From the NCBI GenBank assembly GCA_963675655.1, contig OY776489.1, positions 2,542,001-2,606,000 on the forward strand: 64,000 bases of DNA. Direction: 5' to 3'. The notes beneath the pieces are model-generated. The model saw nothing but the letters and a program-made list of their open reading frames with translations. It was not told the origin of the DNA and made no database searches. Source of the stretch: CAXXOK01 sp963675655 (GTDB taxonomy: Bacteria; Bacillota; Clostridia; Christensenellales; Aristaeellaceae). Below, one piece after another: positions 1 to 8,555 of this stretch (positions are counted from its first letter, which is position 1; each line of letters opens with the position of its first letter). Position numbers and translations under genes: made by a program.

Positions 1-1200
1 CACGCAGCCCTCAGGAGCAAGATTGCCGTGTAATACGGCGATAGCGCCTTCGCTGCCCAGCGGACGATCCACAGGGCGGATGACATCGGCAGCAGAAAGG
101 CCGTATGGGGCAAGCGATTTTTCGCAGTTTGCAAAGTAGCCCTGTTCTTCCAGTACTTCTATATTCTGCGCAATGGTGCGGCCTGTAACCGTAAGTGCGT
201 CCATATGTAGTATGGTTTTTAACTCCCGGCACAACCGGGGCACGCCGCCTGCGTAATGGAAAAATTCGGCGGGGTAACGCCCCGCGGGACGAATATTCGC
301 CAGCCACTTTGCATGCCGGTTAACGCGATCAAAATCACCGCCATCCAGTATAAAACCAAACTCCGCAGCGATAGCAGGCAAGTGAAGCAATGCGTTCGTG
401 CTGCCGGAAATGGCTGCGTGGAGCATAACCGCGTTCTCAAAACTCTCCCGGGTAACAATTTTCCGCGGGGTAAGGCTATCCCTTGCTAATTGCATAGCTG
501 TTATTCCGGCCTGCGTGGCTGCTTGCTGCAACTCGTCGCCCGTTGCGGGTAAAAGTGCTGTGCCCGGAAGAGCCAAACCAAGCGCTTCGGCCATAATTTG
601 CATCGTACAGGCAGTGCCCATAAAGCTGCATGCACCGCAGGAAGGACAGGCGGATAATTTGTATTCGTTTAGCTTTTCGGGGGTGATTTCCCCGCGCTGC
701 GCCAGGGCTTCGTATTTACCAATCTGTTCCAGTGTCAGCAGGTCGGGGCCGGCTTTCATCACCCCGCCGGGTAAAAGAACTGCGGGTATATCCAGCCGCC
801 CGATCGCCATGAGCTGTGCGGGTATGGACTTATCACAGCTTGCAATAAACACTGCGCCGTCAAACCCGGTTGCGCGGCCGTGAATTTCCATTAAATTGGC
901 AAGCGTATCCCGGCTGGCTAAAGAGTAATTGATGCCGTCATGCCCCTGTGCCATGCCGTCGCAGATGTCGGTAGCAAAATAACGCGCCGCTTTGCCACCT
1001 GCGCTGTTTACAGCGAGGGTTGCCGATTGTACCAGCGTAAATAAGTGTGCGCTGCCCGGATGGCTGTCGCCAAATGTGCTTTCAATTAAAATTTGCGGTT
1101 TTTCCAAATCCTCCACACGCCAGCCCATGCCGATTCGAAGCGAATCCATTTCGGGAGAAAGAGACCGTATTTGCTGGCTGTGCAATGTATTACGATGCAA
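1..1200 (-). CDS. IlvD/Edd-family sugar-acid dehydratase (partial, 3' end beyond window)
   Basis: About 400 residues of an IlvD/Edd dehydratase, the Fe-S enzymes that turn a 2,3-dihydroxy acid into a 2-keto-3-deoxy acid. The cluster cysteines appear in the usual order: DICDG, ASCDKS, then CPSCGACSFMGT. HAAISGSTN and GNLAPEG are also family motifs. The N-terminal part (GMGWRVEDLEKP, STFGDSHPGSAHL) recalls the YjhG/YagF xylonate dehydratase branch more than biosynthetic IlvD, so a sugar-acid substrate is likely but inferred. I chose the TTG at 1200 because GGAG lies 9 nt upstream (1210-1213); an ATG at 1149 is the alternative. The gene runs off the left edge, so its C-terminus and downstream partners are unseen. 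Confidence 0.88.
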   Translation of the reverse strand, partial: MHRNTLHSQQIRSLSPEMDSLRIGMGWRVEDLEKPQILIESTFGDSHPGSAHLFTLVQSATLAVNSAGGKAARYFATDICDGMAQGHDGINYSLASRDTLANLMEIHGRATGFDGAVFIASCDKSIPAQLMAIGRLDIPAVLLPGGVMKAGPDLLTLEQIGKYEALAQRGEITPEKLNEYKLSACPSCGACSFMGTACTMQIMAEALGLALPGTALLPATGDELQQAATQAGITAMQLARDSLTPRKIVTRESFENAVMLHAAISGSTNALLHLPAIAAEFGFILDGGDFDRVNRHAKWLANIRPAGRYPAEFFHYAGGVPRLCRELKTILHMDALTVTGRTIAQNIEVLEEQGYFANCEKSLAPYGLSAADVIRPVDRPLGSEGAIAVLHGNLAPEGCV

Positions 1201-1700
1201 TAGTAATCACTCCAATATATAGCGCATTGCAAACCTGTCTGCTGGATCAAGGCAGGAAAAGCGTCTTTGAAACCAGTATAAGCGGTATGCGGTGTGGCGG
1301 CAAGGGGATAAGCGCAAAAAATGCGGTAACATGCTGTACGCAAGGCAATATTACCGCTGTTAATAGCGTGAAAAGAGAAGAATTACGCTTCGTAGGTGGT
1401 ACTGCGGTTGAACGAAAGCTGTCTGTTGTATTGACGTACCAAAGGGGCTGTTCTTTATTTACCAAGAAATCTCCTCAATATTCTCCTGCTATCAGGAATG
1501 CGAAGGCACTGATACAACCTGCGTCCGGTAGAATGTGAAGCCGGTGAATCCGGCCGTGCTGCTTTAGCGGTTGCCATCACAAAACCAGCGCCGGAAAAGG
1601 AAGTTCTTCCGGCGCTGGTTTTATTGGTTTTTCCGTACTTCCATGTTGATGGTAAAAGTTAGCGGATATAACAAGCATATCCTAGCCCATGCAGAGTGGA
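1201..1700. other. Intergenic, about 500 bp
   Basis: Holds the ribosome site of the IlvD-type gene (1210-1213) and the hairpin at 1581-1622. The short open frames across it on both strands have no recognisable protein and no good ribosome site. A T-box-like string at 1393-1406 is treated as chance. Confidence 0.6.
1581..1622 (-). terminator. Rho-independent terminator of the ABC exporter operon
   Basis: A perfect 16-bp inverted repeat (1581-1596 and 1607-1622) with a 10-nt loop and A/T-rich outer ends. It lies about 80 bp past the last gene of the tetR-ABC operon. It could work in either direction. Confidence 0.7.
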
Positions 1701-1922
1701 TTACTGTATAGCAGCTAAAACGAAGAATACGATACCGGCGATTCCAACAATCCCAGCCATCACTAATGACAGAGTAAGCGCAGTCTTGTCGGTCGTCTTT
1801 TTCCCCAGCTTCATCTTGACCAGCTTAATCAACCCCGGGGATTTTTTCAGCGCCAGTCCACCAACGACCAGCATGTAAATGATACACAATAGTCCGCCAA
1901 GTGCCCAACCGTTCATAACCAT
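1701..1922 (-). CDS. Small two-helix membrane protein, last gene of ABC exporter operon
   Basis: A 71-73 residue protein with two hydrophobic segments (about residues 7-27 and 50-72) separated by a lysine-rich stretch (KKSPGLIKLVKMKLGKK). I do not recognise a family. It starts 55 bp after the second permease on the same strand and sits before a strong terminator, so it probably belongs to the exporter operon. AAGGAAGGGG precedes two in-frame ATGs, at 1922 and 1916; the second has the better spacing. It may be an accessory subunit of the transporter, but that is inference from position only. Confidence 0.6.
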   Translation of the reverse strand: MVMNGWALGGLLCIIYMLVVGGLALKKSPGLIKLVKMKLGKKTTDKTALTLSLVMAGIVGIAGIVFFVLAAIQ

Positions 1923-1977
1923 ACCCCTTCCTTTTATAAACTATCACAGCGCCTGTAAAGGCAGCTGTTACAACACT

Positions 1978-2982
1978 TTACTCCAGCCCCTTGCGGATGC
2001 GCGGCGCGGTATAGGCAAAGACCAATGCAGCGATGAGAAGCACGATTCCGCTGGTGGCTAAAAGGGAAAGCCACGTCATGGTACCGTTCAGGATGGCTAT
2101 ATTGCCTTTGTATATCCAGTAAAACGGCGACCAATACAGTACCCATTGCCAGTTGGCGGAAAGCAACTCGTATCCGGCGACGGACGCAGCCAATGGCAGC
2201 ATAATCATCTTGGTGGATGCCATGGCGGTCATTACATCGTCGCTGTTCAGCCCTTCCATAAAACCGATCATAATACTGATAAGCGAAGCAATGAGGACGA
2301 AAACAAGTAATTGTGCAAAATTCACGTTCCCGGCGACCCCCATAATCACAATCATGGCTATGCTGCCTGCCAGTGAAATGACAATACCGATCAAACTTTT
2401 CGCGAATATCCATGCCGTGCGGGAAAGCGGCGTCACATTTATGGCGCTGACGGTATGATCCATCTTTTCATCCACAATATTTAAGGAAATCAACATTCCC
2501 GACAGCACAGTCATGAGTAAAATGCCCATATTGGCCCACAGCATTTTAACGGGAGGAACCTTTACGCCGAAATCTTTAATCACGACTGTGGAATCCGACA
2601 CCTGCCGGTTATAGCGATAAAAGGAGCTTAACACCTTGGCATAGTCGACCAGCTCTTTTGACTCGTTGCCCTGCGTCAGTAAATAAGGAGTACCGGAACT
2701 GTCCCCGATACCAATGACATCGTCCCGTTTTTGCACGCGGGCTTCCAGCGCGTTATAATCGGCGACGACCTGCACTTTGGCATAATCCTCCAAATAAGCG
2801 ACCATAGCGGGATTTTCGCCATCCACAAGTACCAGGCTCACCGTGGTATCCTCAATGCCTGGGGCGAGCACGTTTACGACGATCGCAAGCAGGATGGGAA
2901 TCACCATCAGGAGAAGGGAAATTGAGGTACGGGTATTCACCTTGATGTCCCGCCAAAAAACCATCAGCATTTTCTTGAACAT
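1978..2982 (-). CDS. ABC-2 type exporter permease
   Basis: 334-residue permease with one N-terminal membrane helix (about 20-45), a large extracytoplasmic region to about residue 165, then five to six helices, ending in a charged tail. This is the usual ABC-2 membrane protein plan. AGGAGG lies 8 nt before the ATG. It follows a second, similar-size permease and an ATPase, so the three probably form a heterodimeric exporter. Substrate is unknown; drug, lipid or peptide efflux are all possible. Confidence 0.85.
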   Translation of the reverse strand: MFKKMLMVFWRDIKVNTRTSISLLLMVIPILLAIVVNVLAPGIEDTTVSLVLVDGENPAMVAYLEDYAKVQVVADYNALEARVQKRDDVIGIGDSSGTPYLLTQGNESKELVDYAKVLSSFYRYNRQVSDSTVVIKDFGVKVPPVKMLWANMGILLMTVLSGMLISLNIVDEKMDHTVSAINVTPLSRTAWIFAKSLIGIVISLAGSIAMIVIMGVAGNVNFAQLLVFVLIASLISIMIGFMEGLNSDDVMTAMASTKMIMLPLAASVAGYELLSANWQWVLYWSPFYWIYKGNIAILNGTMTWLSLLATSGIVLLIAALVFAYTAPRIRKGLE

Positions 2983-2992
2983 GATGGACCTC

Positions 2993-4099
2993 CTATACCG
3001 ACAGCGTGCGTTGGTACCGCACGTTGGACCAGAGCAGCAGCAGGACGCCGGCGGTTAAATACCCAAGCGCTGCTAGAAGAACGAAGCGCATATCGCCCCG
3101 GATGATAATTTCCTTGATCCCAAAGAGAATATAGTAACTGGGGATGAACTTTATCCACAACGGGTTCCAGCCGGGCGTAAAGTAAGCCAGTATCGGCAGG
3201 CACATGCCAATCATCAGCAGGTACATAACACCGAAAGATTTAACCATATCATCGTAATATCCAGCGATGATAAGGCCCAGCCCTGAAGCGAACAAACCGG
3301 ATGCGACCAGAAAAGCAATCAATGCCGCATAGTTTATCCTCAGCCCCATAACCGGGACTGTAATCACAAGCGATGTGACGATAAGGGTCGTGGTAAGCAC
3401 CATTACTTTGCTAAGCAGGTATTGCCATACCGGAGAGGGGGTAATGGCATAGGCTTTGATAACCCCTTCCTTTTTATCCAGAAAAATATAAGCAGCGATG
3501 ATAAAAAAGCCCATGAGCGCACCGTTAAAGGTGAGGAAAACGGGCAGCAGGTTTTCCCGGTCTGTCAGCGTTATGCTGTTGCTGCCCAAGGTGCGCACTT
3601 CCATAGTATCGGCAGCTTCGTACAGCGCAGCATCATCCGATCCGTGAATAATCATCAGCAGACGCTTTAAGCGTTCCGTTTCATTGCCCTGCAGATAATA
3701 CGTGTAGTGCAGTTCTCCATCGGAAGCGTCCATTACGACAGCGGCGCCGATAGCGTGTTTGGTTTTTGCCATCAGCTCCAAATCCGCTTCGGTTTTCAGC
3801 ACATAGATGCGCCGGTCGGCTGTTTCATAGAGCCTTGCGGGGATATCCCTGTTATCGGCTTTCAACGTTACATCTTCCGGTTGGTTATCCAAATCCTCGA
3901 AAGAATAGGTATACAGCGCTTCGGAAAGAATGGATGGAAAATCGAGATACAGGTATTCGTCCTCCTTGTTGTTAAACTGCTCCGGTACAACAAACAGTAG
4001 AATGAACAGCAGGATAAACGCCATCGCGATTTCGATGTAGAAGTAAAACCCCCGGGAAGCGATGACCAATTCCTTGATAAAGCTTGACCATAGCTTCAT
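2993..4099 (-). CDS. ABC-2 type exporter permease
   Basis: 368-residue membrane protein with an N-terminal helix (about 17-38), a soluble extracytoplasmic section to about residue 185, and a C-terminal block of about six helices. It has the same architecture as the permease that follows it. Its ATG directly abuts the stop codon of the upstream ATPase gene, so the two are probably translated together. It likely pairs with the downstream permease to form the membrane channel. Confidence 0.85.
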   Translation of the reverse strand: MKLWSSFIKELVIASRGFYFYIEIAMAFILLFILLFVVPEQFNNKEDEYLYLDFPSILSEALYTYSFEDLDNQPEDVTLKADNRDIPARLYETADRRIYVLKTEADLELMAKTKHAIGAAVVMDASDGELHYTYYLQGNETERLKRLLMIIHGSDDAALYEAADTMEVRTLGSNSITLTDRENLLPVFLTFNGALMGFFIIAAYIFLDKKEGVIKAYAITPSPVWQYLLSKVMVLTTTLIVTSLVITVPVMGLRINYAALIAFLVASGLFASGLGLIIAGYYDDMVKSFGVMYLLMIGMCLPILAYFTPGWNPLWIKFIPSYYILFGIKEIIIRGDMRFVLLAALGYLTAGVLLLLWSNVRYQRTLSV

Positions 4100-4954
4100 T
4101 TACATCAGCCCCCTGCCGGTAACCTGGATGAAGATTTCTTCCAGCGTGGCTTCTTTCGTATGCATGGTGACGATGTTTTCGCGTTCGATCAACGCGGCGA
4201 GTTTCTTTTTTTCGGCTTCGTCCACAGTGGAGAAAGTTTGGCTCTGCAATTGGGAATCCTTGCCGTATTCCACTTCCACAAGGCTTTTACCGTATTGCAG
4301 TTTCAAGTGCTTGGGGCTGTCGATCAGCTTAATTTCACCCTCTACAATAAACGCGACACGGTCGCACAGCTCATCGGCGATATACATATTATGGGTCGTC
4401 AGGAATACGGTAACGCCCTTCTGGTTCTCCGCGCGAATAATATCCTTGATGTTGGCGGCAATGGCCGGGTCCAGCCCGGTTGTTGGTTCGTCCAAGAACC
4501 ATAATTCCGGATGATTGATCATCGAACGGGCAAAGGTGAGCCGGTGCTTCATCCCTTTGGAGAAGGCTTCGGCACGAAGATCAGCCTTGCCCTGTAAACC
4601 AACCAATTGCAGCAGTTCTTCCGGGTCGCGGGTCGGCACATCAAACAGACTGGCATAGAAACGTAGATTCTCGCGCGCCGTCATTTTGCTGTATACGTTG
4701 GATTGCTCAAAGGACATGCCGATTTGGTTAAACATTTTCCGTTCCAACTTTTCCGCATCGTAACCAGCTACGGATACGTGCCCTTTTTGCAGCTTGAGGA
4801 GCCCTGTTAATATGCCCTGTGTGGTGGATTTGCCCGCGCCGGACGGGCCCAGAAACCCGAAAACTTCCCCCTTGGGGATGTCGAAACTGACATCTTTGAG
4901 CGCATACACATCGTTATGCGTGTAGGAATGATAAAGTTGCTCCACAGTGATCAT
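4100..4954 (-). CDS. ABC exporter ATP-binding protein
   Basis: 284-residue cytoplasmic ATPase that would drive the two permeases downstream. It has Walker A GPSGAGKST (about residue 37), a signature-region AFSKGMKHRL in place of the canonical LSGGQ, Walker B LWFLDEPTTGLDP, and an H-loop TTHN. The degenerate signature and the C-terminal extension resemble NatA/CcmA-type exporter ATPases. GGAGG lies 7 nt before the ATG, 23 bp after tetR. Substrate cannot be read from sequence. Confidence 0.9.
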   Translation of the reverse strand: MITVEQLYHSYTHNDVYALKDVSFDIPKGEVFGFLGPSGAGKSTTQGILTGLLKLQKGHVSVAGYDAEKLERKMFNQIGMSFEQSNVYSKMTARENLRFYASLFDVPTRDPEELLQLVGLQGKADLRAEAFSKGMKHRLTFARSMINHPELWFLDEPTTGLDPAIAANIKDIIRAENQKGVTVFLTTHNMYIADELCDRVAFIVEGEIKLIDSPKHLKLQYGKSLVEVEYGKDSQLQSQTFSTVDEAEKKKLAALIERENIVTMHTKEATLEEIFIQVTGRGLM

Positions 4955-4977
4955 GGCGACTCCTCCTTACGTATCGT

Positions 4978-5661
4978 TTACCGGTAGAAAGCTTTTTTTA
5001 AAATGCTAACGTAGCTTTGCAGTTCGGCGGCAATGGCATCGTAATCCAATGGCAATTCCGGGGTGATGGAGAGGATGTTTTCTTCCGTATATTTTTCAAG
5101 CGTCCAGCGGACGATGTTGATTGCTTTGGGTATATCGGCGGGATCCTTGAACAGAGTATAATCTACATTACGGCGATAAATATCCTGATAGATTTCTTCA
5201 AAGGAGATGCCATAATTTTGGTATAAGGCCGTAACCTCCTGTATACTTCCAATCTTCTTTTCGGCCACGACGTTCTTGACAAAATCAAACATATGCGGAT
5301 AGCGGCGGTTGGTTTCGATTTTCTCCATCGCTATCTGGATGAGCCGGTCGAACAGATCGGTTTCCGCCCAGTTGATCTTTTCGGTAACGGAGCGGTACAC
5401 CTGGTTGATCGCGAATGCAAATAGGGAATCATACAGCTCTTTTTTACTGCCGAAATAGTGGAACAGCAACCCTTTGGATACGCCAGCGCTTTGCACAATA
5501 TCGTTGGTGGACGCTTTTTCATAAGAAGAGGTTGCAAACACCGCCAATGCGGCTTTGAAAATACGGTCTCTTTTTTCCGGGTCTATGGATTTATTGCTTT
5601 CTTCCATCAATGCCACTGCTTTCTGGAAAGTCTTGTTACTTTCTGTTGTGCTTATGGACAC
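4978..5661 (-). CDS. TetR-family transcriptional regulator of the ABC exporter operon
   Basis: Repressor-type DNA-binding protein. The N-terminal helix-turn-helix reads STNDIVQSAGVSKGLLFHYFGSKKEL (given here in parts: STNDIVQ, AGVSKGLLFHYFG, SKKEL), a standard TetR signature; the C-terminal ligand domain is variable, as usual. It leads the exporter operon and has a perfect palindrome over its own promoter, so it is probably autoregulated and induced by the exporter's substrate. The GTG at 5661 lies almost at the predicted transcript start, which would make the mRNA nearly leaderless; the ATG at 5607 (209 residues) is an equally plausible start but has a weak ribosome site. Confidence 0.85.
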   Translation of the reverse strand: MSISTTESNKTFQKAVALMEESNKSIDPEKRDRIFKAALAVFATSSYEKASTNDIVQSAGVSKGLLFHYFGSKKELYDSLFAFAINQVYRSVTEKINWAETDLFDRLIQIAMEKIETNRRYPHMFDFVKNVVAEKKIGSIQEVTALYQNYGISFEEIYQDIYRRNVDYTLFKDPADIPKAINIVRWTLEKYTEENILSITPELPLDYDAIAAELQSYVSILKKAFYR

Positions 5662-5662
5662 A

Positions 5663-5696
5663 GTATAACACTATTGACCAAAGTGGTCAATATGGT
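5663..5696 (-). promoter_or_regulatory. Promoter of tetR-ABC operon
   Basis: On the minus strand, a -35 TTGACC and a -10 TATACT separated by exactly 17 nt, read from about 5690 down to 5663. The operator palindrome overlaps the -35 box and most of the spacer. Confidence 0.75.
5672..5692. promoter_or_regulatory. TetR operator palindrome
   Basis: Perfect 9-bp arms TATTGACCA and TGGTCAATA around a 3-bp centre. It covers the -35 box of the tetR promoter, where a bound TetR dimer would block RNA polymerase. Confidence 0.75.
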
Positions 5697-5719
5697 TTCG
5701 GCAGTTTTTGGAAAAAAGA

Positions 5720-5764
5720 AAAAGCACGGGGAACGCTTTGTTGTTAAGCGTTCCCCGTGCTTTT
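5720..5764 (-). terminator. Terminator after mgsA
   Basis: Perfect 19-bp stem (5720-5738 and 5746-5764) with a 7-nt loop. On the minus strand it is followed by a T-rich tract, and it lies about 80 bp past the mgsA stop. It also insulates the tetR promoter beside it. Confidence 0.85.
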
Positions 5765-5841
5765 CCATTTCAAATCAAAAAATTGATGCGTTGGTAACCT
5801 GCCGCAACGATATACCAACATGGTAAAACGGCGTATTGGAT

Positions 5842-6309
5842 TTACAGCGTTTTGCTGCGCTCCAAAATGGTATGCCGGAAGTTGATCACTTCGTGATCGT
5901 ACTCCTGATCCATCAACGAGGAAGAAATCATAAAATCGGCGGAGGCTCGGTTGGTGGCAATGGGAATATCGTAGACGCCCGCAATACGGAGCAGCGCTTT
6001 TACATCCGGGTCGTGCGGCTGCGCACAAAGCGGATCGGAAAAGAATACCACAAAATCGATAGCGCCTTCGACGATTTTCGCGCCGATTTGCTGGTCGCCG
6101 CCAAGCGGGCCACTGTTATACGCACGTACAGGCAACCCGGTTTTCGCAGTTATCATTGTGGCTGTCGTGCCTGTACCGCAAAGGAAATGCTGGTGCAGCA
6201 ACTCTTTATTCCACTCGCACCATTCCAATAATTCTTTCTTTTTTCCGTCGTGGGCGATCAGCGCAATATTCTTCTGCTTGCCAATGGTCAGGGTAATAAA
6301 TTCACTCAT
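5842..6309 (-). CDS. mgsA: Methylglyoxal synthase
   Basis: 155-residue cytosolic enzyme that converts dihydroxyacetone phosphate to methylglyoxal and phosphate, a bypass of lower glycolysis when phosphate is short. Catalytic features are all present: IAHD with His20, SGPLGGDQQ with the catalytic Asp72, and PHDPDVKALLR with His99; TGTT binds phosphate. I chose ATG 6309 because GGAGG lies 9 nt upstream; longer in-frame starts would run into the upstream gene. The ATG overlaps the end of the HPr/Crh-like gene (ATGAGTGA), so translation is probably coupled. Confidence 0.95.
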   Translation of the reverse strand: MSEFITLTIGKQKNIALIAHDGKKKELLEWCEWNKELLHQHFLCGTGTTATMITAKTGLPVRAYNSGPLGGDQQIGAKIVEGAIDFVVFFSDPLCAQPHDPDVKALLRIAGVYDIPIATNRASADFMISSSLMDQEYDHEVINFRHTILERSKTL

Positions 6310-6550
6310 GTTCTTTTTCCTCCACATCAACCCGGTACGGCGCAATTGCGGCTAAATTCACGGGGTTGTCGTTATAAATTTTCAAGCGTAGAGGTTGGGT
6401 AAGGTCGAAACCAAAGATACCCATTAAGGAGCGAGCATCCAGCACATACTGGTCGGATACCAGCTCAAAGTCTCCCTGCAGCGGCACCAAATCCTTAACA
6501 AACTGCTGGACCTGCTTTGTGGATGACAGGCGAATCAATACTTCCTTCAT
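6302..6550 (-). CDS. HPr/Crh-like protein lacking the phosphocarrier histidine
   Basis: 82-residue HPr-fold protein. It keeps the regulatory serine in DARSLMGIF (Ser41, equivalent to HPr Ser46, the HPrK/P site). There is no histidine where HPr has its catalytic His15; that region reads STKQVQQF, and the only histidine lies in the C-terminal tail. It therefore cannot act as a normal PTS phosphocarrier and resembles Bacillus Crh in this respect. AAGGAG precedes the ATG at a good distance. It overlaps mgsA by 8 bp. Crh is known to bind and inhibit MgsA in B. subtilis, so a regulatory pair is likely here, though by inference. Confidence 0.85.
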   Translation of the reverse strand: MKEVLIRLSSTKQVQQFVKDLVPLQGDFELVSDQYVLDARSLMGIFGFDLTQPLRLKIYNDNPVNLAAIAPYRVDVEEKEHE

Positions 6551-6856
6551 GTGAACTCCTTTATCCTGTTGATAGACGTAATGGATACTGGGAATAACAA
6601 TACATTGATTATACTATACTTTTTCCTGTTTGCGGCAGTGAATTTGCGATTTTACGGCAGAAAATACGCAGTGATTGCTTTTCTTTGGTAATATTATATT
6701 GGTAAATCATCACCATGTAAGCGTTTAAATTCCTGCGGTTAGGCAACGGCTGCAATGGAGATGTTTTATTTTCATTGTCAATCGTGGTACAATCAACAAG
6801 AAAAGCAAATCAAAAGAATACTTGGGTTGTGAACATTGCCGATTGGAGGCAGCTCC
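6551..6856. other. Divergent intergenic region
   Basis: Separates the HPr-like/mgsA operon from the MFS gene. A minus-strand TATAAT at 6608-6613 is a possible -10 for the HPr-like gene, but no good -35 is visible. I see no convincing promoter for the MFS gene and no structured element. Confidence 0.4.
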
Positions 6857-8056
6857 GTGGAAAAACCAAAAAACTGGATGCTGAAGAACATCATTTTTCT
6901 GGGATTAATCAGTTGCTTTGCCGACATTTCCACCGAAATGGTGTATCCGTTGATTCCGCTGTATTTGACAACCGCATTTGGCGCAACCCCTGTATTGGTT
7001 GGGATTATCGAAGGCATTGCGGAGAGCATTGCCAGTCTGCTTAGGGTATTCAGCGGCTATATCAGTGATAAATACAATCGCAAGAAACCGCTGGCTTTTT
7101 TAGGCTATGCTTCAGGACTGTTCTACAAGGTTGCGCTGCTTTTGGCAACCTCTTGGGTCGGGATTCTCGTGGCGCGGGTGATCGACCGTTTTGGGAAAGG
7201 CATCCGAACGGCACCAAGGGATGTCATGGTATCGGACAGCGCGAACGCAAGTCAGATGGGGCATGCGTTCGGTATTCACAAAGCGCTGGATATGGCGGGG
7301 TCTGCCACTGGGATATTGATTGCTTTCTTTTTACTTCGCGGGATTGGGGAGAATGCATATCAAACGGTTTTTGCCGTATCGGTTATTCCCATGATCTGTG
7401 CGTTGGTGATGTTTGCGTTTGTTAAAGAAAAGCGGGAGAAACCCGGGCAAAGAAAACGGGAGTATTTCTGGAAAAACGTACGCTATCTGGATGCTAACCT
7501 GAAGCTATACCTCGCCGTAGCCTTCGTGTTCTCGCTGGGCAACTCATCCAACACCTTTCTATTGCTTAGGGCTAACGAGATTGGCTTTGCCAGTACGGAT
7601 GTGATTTTGCTATACTTTATATACAACATCGTTACCGCAGTTTTCGCCATTCCGTTTGGCAAGCGCTCCGACCGGATTGGACGCAAAAAAATACTGATTG
7701 CGGGCTATATAACATTTTCTATTGTCTATGCCGGGTTCGCCTTTGTGAATGAAAAGTGGATGATCATAGTCATGTTTATCTTGTACGGCCTCTATACCGC
7801 GATGGTAACGGGCGTGGAGCGTGCGTTTATTGCGGAGATTGCGCCGCCTGCTTTAAAGGGGACAATGCTTGGCCTGCATGCTACACTGATCGGCGTTGCG
7901 CTGCTCCCGGCCAGCATTATCGCGGGGGCGCTGTGGGATACGGTGGGTTCTTTTGCACCGTTTGCTTTGGGTGCTATTCTCTCACTTACGGCAGCTGTTT
8001 TGTTGGGACTTCTGTTCCAAACAACGAAAAAGCAATCGCCGGTATCCGAATCGTAA
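6857..8056 (+). CDS. MFS transporter
   Basis: About 399 residues with twelve predicted membrane helices, a major facilitator of the inner membrane. The loop between helices 2 and 3 reads GYISDKYNRKK and the helix 4 to 5 region has DRFGKGIRTAPRD, both typical of MFS proton-driven carriers. I chose GTG 6857, which has GGAGG 7 nt upstream; the longer TTG start lacks a ribosome site. It stands alone, with no pathway gene in the same orientation, so efflux of a drug-like compound is the default guess. Substrate is not determinable. Confidence 0.85.
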   Translation: MEKPKNWMLKNIIFLGLISCFADISTEMVYPLIPLYLTTAFGATPVLVGIIEGIAESIASLLRVFSGYISDKYNRKKPLAFLGYASGLFYKVALLLATSWVGILVARVIDRFGKGIRTAPRDVMVSDSANASQMGHAFGIHKALDMAGSATGILIAFFLLRGIGENAYQTVFAVSVIPMICALVMFAFVKEKREKPGQRKREYFWKNVRYLDANLKLYLAVAFVFSLGNSSNTFLLLRANEIGFASTDVILLYFIYNIVTAVFAIPFGKRSDRIGRKKILIAGYITFSIVYAGFAFVNEKWMIIVMFILYGLYTAMVTGVERAFIAEIAPPALKGTMLGLHATLIGVALLPASIIAGALWDTVGSFAPFALGAILSLTAAVLLGLLFQTTKKQSPVSES

Positions 8057-8130
8057 CCGGTGTTTGCTTTCACGCTTTATTTGGATTTTTCGATTTTAAC
8101 AACGGATTTGTCTGCCTGCGCAGGCGGTTG

Positions 8131-8502
8131 TTACTTGCGGGTCGGTACGATTTCCAGCCAGTAACCATCCGGGTCCTCAATAAAGTAGATGCCCATCCCC
8201 TTATTTTCAAAGCAGATGCAGCCCATTTCCTCATGCTTACGGTGTGCAGCTTCATAATCATCCGTTTGAAATGCCAAGTGGAATTCACATTCGCCCAGAT
8301 CGTACTTTTGCGGATGGTCACGAAGCTCGGTCAGCTCTAATTCAAACGCCGATTCTCCATCGCCAATAAATACAATGGTAAAGGACTGATCCGCCGCTAC
8401 CTTGCGCCGTTTCTCAGTCAATCCCAGTGCATCACGGTAAAAAGCAAGGGTACGCTCCAAATTGCTGACGTTATAGTTTTCATGCACCATTTTAAATTTC
8501 AT
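8131..8502 (-). CDS. VOC-family protein, lactoylglutathione lyase-like
   Basis: 123-residue single VOC module. HENYNVSNLERTLAFYRDALG opens the first half and FIEDPDGYWLEI closes the second, with metal-ligand positions His7, Glu55-region and Glu118-region seen in GloA-type enzymes. GloA detoxifies methylglyoxal as a thiol adduct. Clostridia usually lack glutathione, so the true thiol cofactor or substrate is open. AGGAGG precedes the ATG. A TATAAT at 8540-8545 is a possible -10. The nearby mgsA makes a methylglyoxal role plausible. Confidence 0.8.
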   Translation of the reverse strand: MKFKMVHENYNVSNLERTLAFYRDALGLTEKRRKVAADQSFTIVFIGDGESAFELELTELRDHPQKYDLGECEFHLAFQTDDYEAAHRKHEEMGCICFENKGMGIYFIEDPDGYWLEIVPTRK

Positions 8503-8555
8503 ATAAAAAACCTCCTCTATTCAGCTTGGTTCTTATTGAATTATAGCATAAAATG

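Noticed and set aside
1393..1406. T-box-like string (TAGGTGGTACTGCG) on the plus strand
   Set aside because: It differs from the core T-box sequence at three positions, no clear stem I or terminator surrounds it, and there is no plus-strand gene within several kilobases to control.
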